Source: an uncultured Eubacterium sp. (GTDB taxonomy: Bacteria > Bacillota > Clostridia > Lachnospirales > Lachnospiraceae). From it: a DNA stretch of 64,000 nucleotides. How positions within the stretch are numbered: the first letter of the stretch is position 1; every line of letters starts with the position of its first letter. The stretch spans positions 1 to 64,000 of the forward strand of contig CAJTXO010000015.1 in the NCBI GenBank assembly GCA_910583555.1, given 5' to 3'. Of the stretch, positions 1 through 8,194 are shown in pieces. The position numbers were made by a program, and so were the translations under genes. The notes below the pieces were generated by a model, which saw nothing but the letters and a program-made list of their open reading frames with translations, was not told the DNA's origin and ran no database searches.

Positions 1-67
1 AGCCAGCCCCCATTTTCATTACAGGCTGTGATTACCCTTCATGATTCGTTGATAATTGAATAAAGGC

Positions 68-96
68 TTTACACCTTTCCACAAATTCGCTATACT
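68..96 (+). promoter_or_regulatory. sigma-A type promoter for the PAPS-reductase-like fragment
   Basis: A TTTACA -35 box (68-73) and a TATACT -10 box (91-96) are separated by exactly 17 bases. Transcription would start near 103, about 30 bases before the ATG at 132. Seen directly; activity is inferred. Confidence 0.6.
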
Positions 97-131
97 GATT
101 ACATACAAAAAATCAGAAAGGCGGTGAAAGG

Positions 132-590
132 ATGGTGGCAGATATGCCAATTAACGAGAAAGAATACAATGGCAATCTATGTTGTGACAAACTAAAAAAG
201 GAACCTCTTCGCAGAAAGGCAAAAGAACTTGGACTTGAATGCACTATATTAGGAATCTTGGCTTCAGAAAGCTACCTACGTGAAAAAGACTGGTTAGAAT
301 ATGGTTGCAATGTATTTCATAAACGAAAGGACAACCAGAGTCGTCCATTGTCATTTTGGACAAACGAAGACATTCTTGAATATATAGAAAAATATGATGT
401 AAAGATTCCAAAATTGTACAAAATGGGTTATACACGAAATGGTTGTATGTACTGCGGATTTGGTGTTCACCTCGAACCAGAAGGATGTAATCGCTATCAG
501 AAACTAAAAGAAACTCATCCTGTTCAGTACAGCTATTTCATAAAGAATTTCGGCGATTTAATGGTTGAGTTTGAAATTAATGTAGCATAA
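132..590 (+). CDS. PAPS reductase-like protein, C-terminal half only
   Basis: This 152-residue protein matches the C-terminal part of phosphoadenosine phosphosulfate reductase / DndC-like proteins. It has a CCDKLKKEP segment near residue 18, an ASESYLREKDW segment (about 44-54), SRPLSFWTNEDILEYI (about 70-85) and a CMYCGFG cysteine pair near 106. The N-terminal nucleotide-binding half with the SGGxDS loop, present in the full family, is absent. It has its own consensus promoter and a GAAAGG ribosome site before the ATG, so it may still be expressed. Full-length relatives are common in phage and mobile elements. The simplest reading is a 5'-truncated remnant that has a start by chance; a small stand-alone domain is possible. 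Confidence 0.6.
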   Translation: MVADMPINEKEYNGNLCCDKLKKEPLRRKAKELGLECTILGILASESYLREKDWLEYGCNVFHKRKDNQSRPLSFWTNEDILEYIEKYDVKIPKLYKMGYTRNGCMYCGFGVHLEPEGCNRYQKLKETHPVQYSYFIKNFGDLMVEFEINVA

Positions 591-597
591 AAACAAG

Positions 598-646
598 GGG
601 CTGTCGCACTCACAAATGAAAATTGTTAATGCGCAGCCCAGTTTTT
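598..646 (+). terminator. rho-independent terminator
   Basis: GGGCTG (598-603) plus CGCA (605-608) pair with TGCG (630-633) plus CAGCCC (634-639), leaving one bulged base. A run of T follows at 642-646. It ends the plus-strand gene and also lies just past the stop of the minus-strand RhuM fragment. Confidence 0.7.
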
Positions 647-655
647 CATCTTATT

Positions 656-1117
656 TCATAAAAAATAATCTTCATCAAAAATCTGACCGTTGATCAGACG
701 CTCTCTATCTAGCACATAACCCTGTTTCCTAAAAGTATCCAGTCCCTTCATCGCCCACTGACGAAACTGCGTCACCCTGACAGAGTTCGTCCGATACCCC
801 ACTGCAATAATGGCAGACAAAGCATAAAATTTGTACTGGTATGTTTTTCCATTATCTGCAACTTGTGCAAAATTTGCACAAGTTGATTCCTCTGATATTT
901 CCCCACCTTCAAAAATATTTTTCAAATGCTTCGTGACTACACTCCGGTCTACATCAAAAAGCTGTGCGATTGCCTTCTGTGTCAGCCAGACATCGTGATC
1001 CTGCACCCGCACCTCAATTCCATCTTCTCCTGCATCTCTTGTAAACACAAGAAAATCAACCGTACTATTGCGTATGTGCAATTTCCTGCCTGCCGTTTCT
1101 CTTACTCTTTCACCCAT
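656..1117 (-). pseudogene. RhuM family protein, C-terminally truncated
   Basis: The 153 residues match the N-terminal part of RhuM (COG3943) virulence-associated proteins. The typical stretches are VWLTQKAIAQLFDVDRSVVTKHL (about 43-65, given here as family landmark), CANFAQVADNGKTYQYKFY and the AVGYRTNSVRVTQFRQWA region. Family members are usually about 330 residues and continue after a DEDYFERLL-like motif. Here the frame stops right after DEDYFL, in a run of T, so a frameshift or deletion has removed the second half. The ATG has a GGGGAGG site and overlaps the stop of the upstream membrane-protein gene by 8 bases. The function of RhuM is not well defined. I read this as a decayed mobile-element gene. 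Confidence 0.7.
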
Positions 1118-1907
1118 TTACATCCTCCCCGCCCGCAGCCGACAGCAGATAATGCAGGAATTTCCGCGACATTTCCTTATTCTCCGAATTAAACACAATC
1201 CCCAGGATCGGCTTTTCCACGATCCCGCCCCCGCCTTCAAAAATCTGCTGGTAAACGCTGCTCTGATCTACATAAACCCCATACGCATGCCCTTCCGCAT
1301 TCTCGGGCACCGCAGGTACATAAAACCTGTCCGCAAACTCATTTTTCTCTTCTTCAGTCAGAAATTCCGTAAGATCCGTAAAACATTTATTCGCCATATA
1401 CCCGTCAAAATCCTCCTGCCCCGCGATCATCGCATCCAGCTTAGACGCATAGATCATGGACGAGAGTCTTGTGAGATCCGAGGAAACGACCGCTCCTACT
1501 TCTTTTGCCAGCTCCTGGTTCGTATAGTACAAATAAAAAGACGCTTTATTCTGTGAAGGATCCATATCCATCGACCGCATAAAGCCGTCCGCGAACATAC
1601 TCATCGGAATTTCAGTCGCTTTTTCATTCACCAGCGCACACTGGTACACGACGTTTGTCTTATGAAATACATCCTGATAAATGAAAAAACCGACAAGCGC
1701 GAGTACGCAGCAGCCAAGTATCGTGAGCCGCAGATAATAGGTTTTAAAATGATCCCATTTCTGCGCTCGGTTCATCCGGCGCCACTTTGATTTTTCCGAT
1801 TCCGATTCATCCCGTTTCTGATATATCGATGCACCCTCGCCAAGAGACGTTTTCTTATTTTGAAATGCCTTCTTACTTAGGGATGTCTTTTTCTCTTTCT
1901 CGTTCAT
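1110..1907 (-). CDS. single-pass membrane protein, extracytoplasmic domain of unknown function
   Basis: The 265-residue protein has a basic cytoplasmic tail of about 55 residues, one transmembrane helix (about 58-78, LTILGCCVLALVGFFIY) and a soluble outer domain. The outer part, with repeated hydrophobic-acidic stretches and a predicted GIVFNSENKEMSRKFLHYLL end, vaguely recalls the lobes of ABC solute-binding proteins, but I cannot name a family. Its ATG shares one base with the thiD stop (TAATG), so the two are translationally coupled. Role unknown. Confidence 0.75.
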   Translation of the reverse strand: MNEKEKKTSLSKKAFQNKKTSLGEGASIYQKRDESESEKSKWRRMNRAQKWDHFKTYYLRLTILGCCVLALVGFFIYQDVFHKTNVVYQCALVNEKATEIPMSMFADGFMRSMDMDPSQNKASFYLYYTNQELAKEVGAVVSSDLTRLSSMIYASKLDAMIAGQEDFDGYMANKCFTDLTEFLTEEEKNEFADRFYVPAVPENAEGHAYGVYVDQSSVYQQIFEGGGGIVEKPILGIVFNSENKEMSRKFLHYLLSAAGGEDVNG

Positions 1908-2701
1908 TACTCTTTTACTCTCCTTTGATAAAAATGATCCAACGGCCCATTTCCCCTGCCCAGATCCAGCCCTTCCCGGATCGCGCCCGCCACATACTGT
2001 TTCGCCTGCCGCACACTGTCCTCCAGCGTCTTTCCCTGAGCCAGCCCGCAGGCGACCGCTGTGGACAGCGTACAGCCCGTCCCATGCGTGTTCGCGGAAA
2101 CGGTCCGCTCGCCCCGGTACCAGATCTTTCTGCCAGACTCAAGGTGATACAGCAGATCATCGGCCCCCGCTGCCGCATGGCCGCCTTTGATCAATACCGA
2201 ACACCCGTATCGTCCAGCCAGACATTCCGCCGCCTGTTCCCGCTCCACTTCGCACGAAATACTGCTGCCAAACAACCGCTCCGCCTCCGGCAGGTTCGGG
2301 GTGATCACTGTGACTAGCGGAAATAACTCTTCCGTGAGAACAGCCACAGCCTCTTGATCCAAAAGTTCCCTTCCGCTCGTGGATACCATGACGGGGTCCA
2401 GAACGGCCTTCGTCGGGAACTCCTGTAAGACTGATACGATCGCCCGGACATTCCCGCCATCTGCCACCATACCGATCTTTACCGCATCCGGCCTTATGTC
2501 CTCAAAGACCGCCCGCATCTGTTCCTCCACAAGTCCGGCAGACACCGGCTCCGCGCGGTATACCCCGCATGTATTTTGAACGGTGATCGCCGTAACCGCG
2601 CTCATCCCATAAAGGCCGAACGCTCCAATTGTTTTCAGATCCGCCTGGATGCCGGCCCCGCCGCTGCAGTCGGAGCCGGCCACTGATAATACTGTCTTCA
2701 C
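1907..2701 (-). CDS. thiD: hydroxymethylpyrimidine/phosphomethylpyrimidine kinase
   Basis: ThiD phosphorylates hydroxymethylpyrimidine and its monophosphate in thiamine synthesis or salvage. The 264-residue length is normal. Family landmarks are GSDCSGGAGIQAD (9-21), the VQNTCGV segment, LDPVMVSTSG (101-110), ITPNLPEAE and the C-terminal anion-hole motif HGTGCTLS with catalytic Cys210. The start has a GGGG site seven bases upstream. No other thiamine gene is nearby and I see no TPP riboswitch in the 77 bases upstream. A pyridoxal-kinase activity, found in some ThiD-like enzymes, cannot be excluded. Confidence 0.95.
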   Translation of the reverse strand: MKTVLSVAGSDCSGGAGIQADLKTIGAFGLYGMSAVTAITVQNTCGVYRAEPVSAGLVEEQMRAVFEDIRPDAVKIGMVADGGNVRAIVSVLQEFPTKAVLDPVMVSTSGRELLDQEAVAVLTEELFPLVTVITPNLPEAERLFGSSISCEVEREQAAECLAGRYGCSVLIKGGHAAAGADDLLYHLESGRKIWYRGERTVSANTHGTGCTLSTAVACGLAQGKTLEDSVRQAKQYVAGAIREGLDLGRGNGPLDHFYQRRVKE

Positions 2702-2778
2702 ATGTTCCCCTCATTTCGTATCTTTTTTGATCGATCTGTTACAGACCGGCTTGGTCACTTGCCATCAATCCACCCCGC

Positions 2779-3252
2779 CTACAGATCAATCCGCATCGGC
2801 GTAAACCGCATGCCCTCTTTTTTCTGCTCCTTTGACAACGGATAAAATCCCATCGCCAGATAAGCCGGCACCCCGTTTGGCGAGGCATTGACCGTGATGT
2901 GCCTGAGGGCGGGATCCTGCTCCAGGCAGTACGACGCCGCTCTCCGTATGAGCCTTCTCGCCACGCCCTTCCGCTGATACTCTTTCCCCACAAATAACAG
3001 GCTTACATGGAACCCGTTCCGCATCGCCACGACTCCGATGAGCTGGCTGGCCTCATAGGCGCCAAAAAACACCATTTCCCCGGAATCCATATTCTGCTCC
3101 ATATTCTCCCGGCGGATAAAATGCTCAAATGTCCGGATCCCCTGCTCCTCATAATCGATCCTGTCGCACTCGTCAAACACTTTCTGGACGAGACTGAGTG
3201 CCTTCGTCAAATGTTTTTTATATAATCTGCAGATCTGCATCCGTTTCTCCAT
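2779..3252 (-). CDS. GNAT family N-acetyltransferase
   Basis: The 157-residue protein has the GNAT acetyl-CoA site VSLLFVGKEYQRKGVARRL (about 93-111, Q/RxxGxG/A pattern) followed by NASPNGVPAYLAMGFYP near the C-terminus. The open frame continues far upstream, but the extension has no family similarity and crosses a promoter. The ATG at 3252 has an AGGG site and lies downstream of a consensus minus-strand promoter, so I choose that start. Substrate unknown. Confidence 0.85.
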   Translation of the reverse strand: MEKRMQICRLYKKHLTKALSLVQKVFDECDRIDYEEQGIRTFEHFIRRENMEQNMDSGEMVFFGAYEASQLIGVVAMRNGFHVSLLFVGKEYQRKGVARRLIRRAASYCLEQDPALRHITVNASPNGVPAYLAMGFYPLSKEQKKEGMRFTPMRIDL

Positions 3253-3269
3253 TCTTATGTCGATTTCCC

Positions 3270-3298
3270 TTGAATCTTTATCTACAGTATAATATAAT
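3270..3298 (+). promoter_or_regulatory. promoter of the GH2 glycosidase gene
   Basis: TTGAAT (3270-3275), a 17-base spacer and TATAAT (3293-3298). It interlocks with the opposing promoter of the GNAT gene, whose -10 box lies at 3286-3291. Confidence 0.65.
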
Positions 3299-3314
3299 AC
3301 AAAGTAAAGTGCAA
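3286..3314 (-). promoter_or_regulatory. promoter of the GNAT gene
   Basis: On the minus strand TTGCAC (3314-3309), 17 bases and TATACT (3291-3286). Its spacer contains the -10 box of the plus-strand GH2 promoter, so both cannot be occupied together. Confidence 0.65.
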
Positions 3315-3375
3315 AACTTTTTATGCAAAAGATTTGGAAAACAATTTGTGTGCGCGCGAACGGAGGATTCATGCC

Positions 3376-6300
3376 ATGAAACAACTTTTTAACGATAACT
3401 GGTATTTCTGTAAATTCCCACTCGATGTCCCGCCGGAAGATATTTTCACGGCCGGCGGATGGAACGCGGTCGATCTTCCTCACGACTGGATGATCTACGA
3501 TACGGCAAATCTCTACGAAGAAGCCGTCAGCTGCTATAAAAAAACGATCACGAAGGAAATCGCCGGTCCGGAAGCGGAAAAGATCTGGCTTCTGTTTGAG
3601 GGCGTATATATGGATACGACCGTGTATCTCAATCAAAAACATATCTTTACCTGGAAAAACGGCTATTCTGAATTTCTCGTTGATCTGACGGAGCATTTAC
3701 AGGATGGGGAAAATGAAATACTCATCCGCAATGAATATCATCTCCCGAACAGCCGCTGGTATCCCGGCTCCGGCATTTACCGCGACGTATGGCTCGTCAC
3801 CTCCCCCGCATCACATCTGACACATAACGGCACATACCTTTCCACAAAACAGCTGGGAAAAACGTGGGAAGTGTTCATGGATACGGAATATGTTTGCGCA
3901 CAGGATCCGGCTGAGGCTAACGGCGTGATCCGGCACACGATCACCGATGCCGAGGGAAATGAAGTGCTGACTCACGAACGGGATATTGCCCTCTCACATA
4001 AAACGGGCGTGGACAAGCAGGTCATGACAGTCATTGACCCACAGCTTTGGGATACAAAGACGCCGTATCTGTATGAGATCACGACAGAATTGTTCCTTGA
4101 CGGGGAACGGAAGGATTCGCTGAGCCAGCATTTGGGATTCCGCGCGATTTCATTTGATCCAGACCAGGGTTTTTTCCTCAATGGCGAACATGTCCCGATC
4201 CAGGGAACGTGTGAACACCATGTCCTCGGCTCCCTCGGCGCCGCGATGAACAAAGCCGCGCTGCGCCGCCAGCTCCTCACGTTAAAAGAGATGGGCGTCA
4301 ACTCGATCCGCAGCGCCCACAATATGCCGGCAGAGCATCTTCTTGACCTCTGCGATGAACTGGGCCTTCTCCTTTATACCGAAAGTTTCGATATGTGGGA
4401 GCGCACGAAAACCGATCACGATTATGGTAATGACTTTAAAGAGTGGTGGAAAAAGGATCTGACGAGCTGGGTGCGCCAGGACCGGAACCACCCCTGCGTC
4501 TTCATATGGGGGATCGGAAATGAAATATATGACACCTATTTTGACCGCGGGCTGGAAGTAGCAAACGAGCTGCACGACGCGGTGCGCGAACTGGATTACC
4601 GCCAGAACGCCTATACGGCGCTCGCCTCGAACTACATTGAGTGGGAAGCCGCGCAGCGAACCGGAGAAGTCGTCGACCTCGTGGGATACAATTATCTCGA
4701 TAAATGTTACGACGAGCATCATGAAAAATACCCGCACTGGAACATGTTCGGAAGCGAGACCTGCTCCACCGTCCAGAGCCGCGGCATCTATCATTTTCCA
4801 CTGACAAACCGCCTGCTGACCTTCGATGACCAGCAGTGCTCCTCCCTCGGAAACTGTACGACGAACTGGGGCGCCAAAAATTCGGAGCACGCGATCACCG
4901 CGCACCGCGACCGCGATTTCTGTTTCGGCCAGTACGTTTGGAGCGGATTCGATTATCTGGGGGAACCGACGCCATACTTTACCAAAAATTCTTATTTCGG
5001 GCAGGTTGACACGGCTGGTTTTAAAAAGGACAGTTTTTATATGTTCCAGTCCGCGTGGACAGACTACCGGGAACACCCGATGGTTCACATACTGCCCTAC
5101 TGGGATTTTAACGAAGGACAGCTCATCGACATTCGTATTTTCTCAAACGCTCCGAGCGTGGAACTTTTATATCAGGGGGAGAGCCAGGGCGTCGTGCCCA
5201 TTGACCATGCACACGGTACTGTGCTTTCCGGAGACTGGCAGATCCCATACGGGAAGGGCACGATAACCGCCCTTGCCTACGATGAGAACGGAGCCGTGAT
5301 CGCCAGGGACGAACAGCGGTCGTTTGGCGACCCCGCTTTCATCCGCCTCACGCCGGATAAAACGGCGCTGAACGCGGACGGGGAGGACCTGATCTTTCTC
5401 ACGATCGATACGCTGGATGAAAATAATATCCCCGTTGCCAACGGACGGAGCCGCATGCACGTATCGGTCTCCGGAGCCGGACGGCTGATCGGCCTCGACA
5501 ACGGCGACAGCACCGATTTCGAGCAGTACAAGGGGACGAGCCGGAAACTGTTTGGCGGCAAGCTTCTTGCCATCATTGCCGCGAAAACAGAACCGGGGGA
5601 GATCCATGTCCATGTCTCCTCTCCGTCCCTTCCTGATGCCAGTCTGACACTGGACGCCATTCCGGCACATTCCAGAAACGGCATTTCCTGCTTTATGGAA
5701 AACACGCCCTCAATGCTATCCGAAGAAAAGGCTAGCGAGATCCCGGTCCGCAAGATCGAGCTGACAAATCACGGTACAAACCGGCTCGACAAGGAAACAA
5801 CTTCGACGACGATCACGGCAAAGATCTACCCGGAAAATGCCACATATGATGAGATCACCTTCAAAGCGGTCACCTTAAACGGCGTCGAGAGCAACGCCGC
5901 CAAAATCGACTGGGACCCCGGAACAAAAACGGCCACTGTCACGGCAGCCGGCGACGGGGAATTCCGTCTCTGCGCATGCTGTAACAACGGTTCCAATCAC
6001 GCGGAAGTCATATCCGAACTGGAATTTGAAGTGACCGGTCTCGGCGCGGCTTCCTATGACCCGTATCGTCTCGTGCCGGCCATCGACTACACTTCGAGTT
6101 CCGACGACGGACTGATCCTGAGTTTTCAGGGCGGCGTCTACATTACAGGAAATACGCGGACGACGATTACCTTTGAGCAAATTGATTTTGGCGATTACGG
6201 CGCCGATGAGATCCATCTGCCCATCTTCTCGTTCAGCGATGAACTTCCACTGGAAGTATGGCAGGGCGTTCCTAAATGGCAAGGCATTCCTGACGCAAGC

Positions 6301-6897
6301 GACGGTTCGGGAGCGGAAGCTGTCGTTCCAGCCTCTCCCGGCACAAAGTCCGCTGACGGCGAATGCCTGCTCCAGCAGACATACCGCGCCAAAAGCTGGT
6401 ACAACCATTACCAGGAAAATGTATTTACTCTCTCCAAACGGCTCAAAGGCATCCAAACGATCACGATCGTCGTGTATCCAGAGATTAAAATGTCGTTACA
6501 GGGATTTTATTTTACGAAAATAGAAAAGGCATATGCGAGACTTCTTGCTTCTGACAGCACGACAGTGACCGGGGATATGTTTACCAGAGACGGCGACGCC
6601 ATCCGCGGGATCGGGAATAACGTCACGATCGAATACAAAGATCTGCATTTTTCAGAACAGGGATTTGGCGCCATTACGATCTGCGGCCGCTCGCACATCG
6701 AAATGAATACGATCCACGTCCGCTTTTTACCGGCGGATGGAACGGGCGAAACGATCAATCAGGTGATCGATGTTCCATACAGCGAAGAGACCACGACGCT
6801 TCGTTTTCCGCTGCAGCCTGTGTCCGGCGACTACGACCTGAACCTCATCTTCCTGCCCGGGTGCAAGTTTGATCTGGAGTGGCTGCAATTCGAATAA
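3376..6897 (+). CDS. glycoside hydrolase family 2 protein (beta-galactosidase-like), intracellular
   Basis: A 1173-residue GH2 enzyme. It has an N-terminal jelly-roll sugar-binding domain (about 1-160), an Ig-like domain, and a TIM barrel (about 275-560) with the RSAHN motif, the acid/base in GIGNEIYD (Glu383) and the nucleophile in MFGSETC (Glu461). A DUF4982-like domain follows, then an Ig-like domain (about 655-770), a Big-type module (about 795-895) and two carbohydrate-binding-like beta domains to the end. There is no signal peptide, so it should act in the cytoplasm on imported oligosaccharides. The ATG at 3376 follows a GGAGG site. An in-frame ATG 42 bases upstream has none. Beta-galactosidase, beta-glucuronidase or another beta-glycosidase activity cannot be told apart by eye. 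No sugar transporter is adjacent. Confidence 0.9.
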   Translation: MKQLFNDNWYFCKFPLDVPPEDIFTAGGWNAVDLPHDWMIYDTANLYEEAVSCYKKTITKEIAGPEAEKIWLLFEGVYMDTTVYLNQKHIFTWKNGYSEFLVDLTEHLQDGENEILIRNEYHLPNSRWYPGSGIYRDVWLVTSPASHLTHNGTYLSTKQLGKTWEVFMDTEYVCAQDPAEANGVIRHTITDAEGNEVLTHERDIALSHKTGVDKQVMTVIDPQLWDTKTPYLYEITTELFLDGERKDSLSQHLGFRAISFDPDQGFFLNGEHVPIQGTCEHHVLGSLGAAMNKAALRRQLLTLKEMGVNSIRSAHNMPAEHLLDLCDELGLLLYTESFDMWERTKTDHDYGNDFKEWWKKDLTSWVRQDRNHPCVFIWGIGNEIYDTYFDRGLEVANELHDAVRELDYRQNAYTALASNYIEWEAAQRTGEVVDLVGYNYLDKCYDEHHEKYPHWNMFGSETCSTVQSRGIYHFPLTNRLLTFDDQQCSSLGNCTTNWGAKNSEHAITAHRDRDFCFGQYVWSGFDYLGEPTPYFTKNSYFGQVDTAGFKKDSFYMFQSAWTDYREHPMVHILPYWDFNEGQLIDIRIFSNAPSVELLYQGESQGVVPIDHAHGTVLSGDWQIPYGKGTITALAYDENGAVIARDEQRSFGDPAFIRLTPDKTALNADGEDLIFLTIDTLDENNIPVANGRSRMHVSVSGAGRLIGLDNGDSTDFEQYKGTSRKLFGGKLLAIIAAKTEPGEIHVHVSSPSLPDASLTLDAIPAHSRNGISCFMENTPSMLSEEKASEIPVRKIELTNHGTNRLDKETTSTTITAKIYPENATYDEITFKAVTLNGVESNAAKIDWDPGTKTATVTAAGDGEFRLCACCNNGSNHAEVISELEFEVTGLGAASYDPYRLVPAIDYTSSSDDGLILSFQGGVYITGNTRTTITFEQIDFGDYGADEIHLPIFSFSDELPLEVWQGVPKWQGIPDASDGSGAEAVVPASPGTKSADGECLLQQTYRAKSWYNHYQENVFTLSKRLKGIQTITIVVYPEIKMSLQGFYFTKIEKAYARLLASDSTTVTGDMFTRDGDAIRGIGNNVTIEYKDLHFSEQGFGAITICGRSHIEMNTIHVRFLPADGTGETINQVIDVPYSEETTTLRFPLQPVSGDYDLNLIFLPGCKFDLEWLQFE

Positions 6898-6913
6898 AAA
6901 ATGGGAGTAAAAC

Positions 6914-6935
6914 CGGCGTGGCAAAAGTCGCGCCG
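6914..6935. terminator. possible weak hairpin between convergent genes
   Basis: CGGCGTG (6914-6920) can pair with CGCGCCG (6929-6935) with one G-T pair. The following T tract is poor (ATTGTTCT). It lies in the 69-base gap between the GH2 stop and the stop of the convergent AlbA_2 gene. Confidence 0.35.
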
Positions 6936-6966
6936 ATTGTTCTGTGGGACACACCAAGTACTCTTT

Positions 6967-8181
6967 CTACATCGCCGCGAACAATAACCCCTTACTGTGA
7001 TATAGCTCCGTATCTACATTCATCCGTTCTTCTTTTTTTGTTACACCGATTGAACTTCCTGTTTTAGAGTGATTCACAACTTTTTGTTCTTCCGCATGGA
7101 AGTTGGTATTGGGAAGCGTGATCTTAAAAGCATTATCTGTTGTCTCGATCACGGGTTTCACAACTTGATCTTCATAACACTCATTGATTTTAAGAATTCC
7201 TGTGCCGTATGCTTCGATCAACCGCAGACGATAGAAGATATTTGCTAAATACTGATTGCGCAATACTGACACCCCCAGCCTTACATCTTCCAATGTAATG
7301 CCTTTCACCAAACCGCCAATCGTTACGAATTCAATTCGGTCTTCAAAAATACTGATAAGAGCAGAACTGCTGAAAGAATAGTCCCGATGGACGATCGCAT
7401 TCAGCAGCGCCTCACGGATTGCCTCTGGAGGATAGTCCCGCATATCTAACCGGTCCAGTCCAGAGAACTCCGCACGGGTACGATTATAGCGATCAATAAA
7501 AGCAAAGGCCTCCTCCAGCTGTTCCAGAAGAGATCCTGACAATTCCCGTCGATCCTTGAATACAGATTTCTTACTCCCCTCAAAAACAGCTAGTTTGATC
7601 GTATGCGTACACTGTTCAGACAACAAAAACGCCAGATTCGTATACATATCATCCTCACCGATCAGGTGGAGGGTACGCATCTGGGGTTTTTCAAACTCTA
7701 CCTTCCGTTTTTTAAAGAAGTCGCCGGCCTTATGAAACGTGAGGTTCTGGTCGAGGGAACGGGCTTCCTCATAACTGTCACCACTGGTTTCCTTGATCAT
7801 ATTCGAGATGGCGGCGTCTGTTGCCGGAACTGTCGATGCACCCTGACGAACATAAACGCCTTCTGGGCGAATCCCCTTTCCACGCAGATAATACGGTCTC
7901 GCTGTACCGCGCTGGACCGTTACACACACAATGGATTTTTCATCTATGACATCATTGCGACATTCCACAAACATAGTAAGGTCTGGACGCACCGCATCTC
8001 GAATCGCATTGGTTACACGCAGCATCGTATCATCAACGTCGTCAACACCATAGACGGTTCCGTCGTCATCGACACCGATATAAAGTATACCACCGTCACA
8101 GTTTGCAAAGGCAACGATCGTGTTTTTAATATTTTCAACGTATTCTCTCTTGAATTCCGTTGTTTTGTTTTCTACGAACAT
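6967..8181 (-). CDS. AlbA_2 / Schlafen-type ATP-binding protein, probably lacking its C-terminal winged helix
   Basis: The 404-residue protein belongs to the AlbA_2 (formerly divergent AAA-4) family of predicted transcriptional regulators and nucleic-acid-linked ATPases. It has TEFKREYVENIKNT and GGILYIGVDDDG at the N-terminus, a central region with REALLNAIVHRDYS (about 265-278), and a GTGILKINECY segment near 355. The family normally ends in a winged-helix domain. Here the last 45 residues show no such pattern and end abruptly, so the C-terminus may be lost. The start at 8181 has a GGGAGG site, and an open extension of 12 residues upstream has none. It lies 13 bases downstream of cysS on the same strand. 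Confidence 0.8.
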   Translation of the reverse strand: MFVENKTTEFKREYVENIKNTIVAFANCDGGILYIGVDDDGTVYGVDDVDDTMLRVTNAIRDAVRPDLTMFVECRNDVIDEKSIVCVTVQRGTARPYYLRGKGIRPEGVYVRQGASTVPATDAAISNMIKETSGDSYEEARSLDQNLTFHKAGDFFKKRKVEFEKPQMRTLHLIGEDDMYTNLAFLLSEQCTHTIKLAVFEGSKKSVFKDRRELSGSLLEQLEEAFAFIDRYNRTRAEFSGLDRLDMRDYPPEAIREALLNAIVHRDYSFSSSALISIFEDRIEFVTIGGLVKGITLEDVRLGVSVLRNQYLANIFYRLRLIEAYGTGILKINECYEDQVVKPVIETTDNAFKITLPNTNFHAEEQKVVNHSKTGSSIGVTKKEERMNVDTELYHSKGLLFAAM

Positions 8182-8194
8182 AAAGCAGCCTCCC

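Noticed and set aside
2702..2778. TPP riboswitch in front of thiD
   Set aside because: The 77 bases lack the CUGAGA-type core and the expected paired regions.
3253..3696. Long N-terminal extension of the GNAT gene at 2779-3252
   Set aside because: It crosses the divergent promoters, overlaps the GH2 gene and shows no GNAT similarity.
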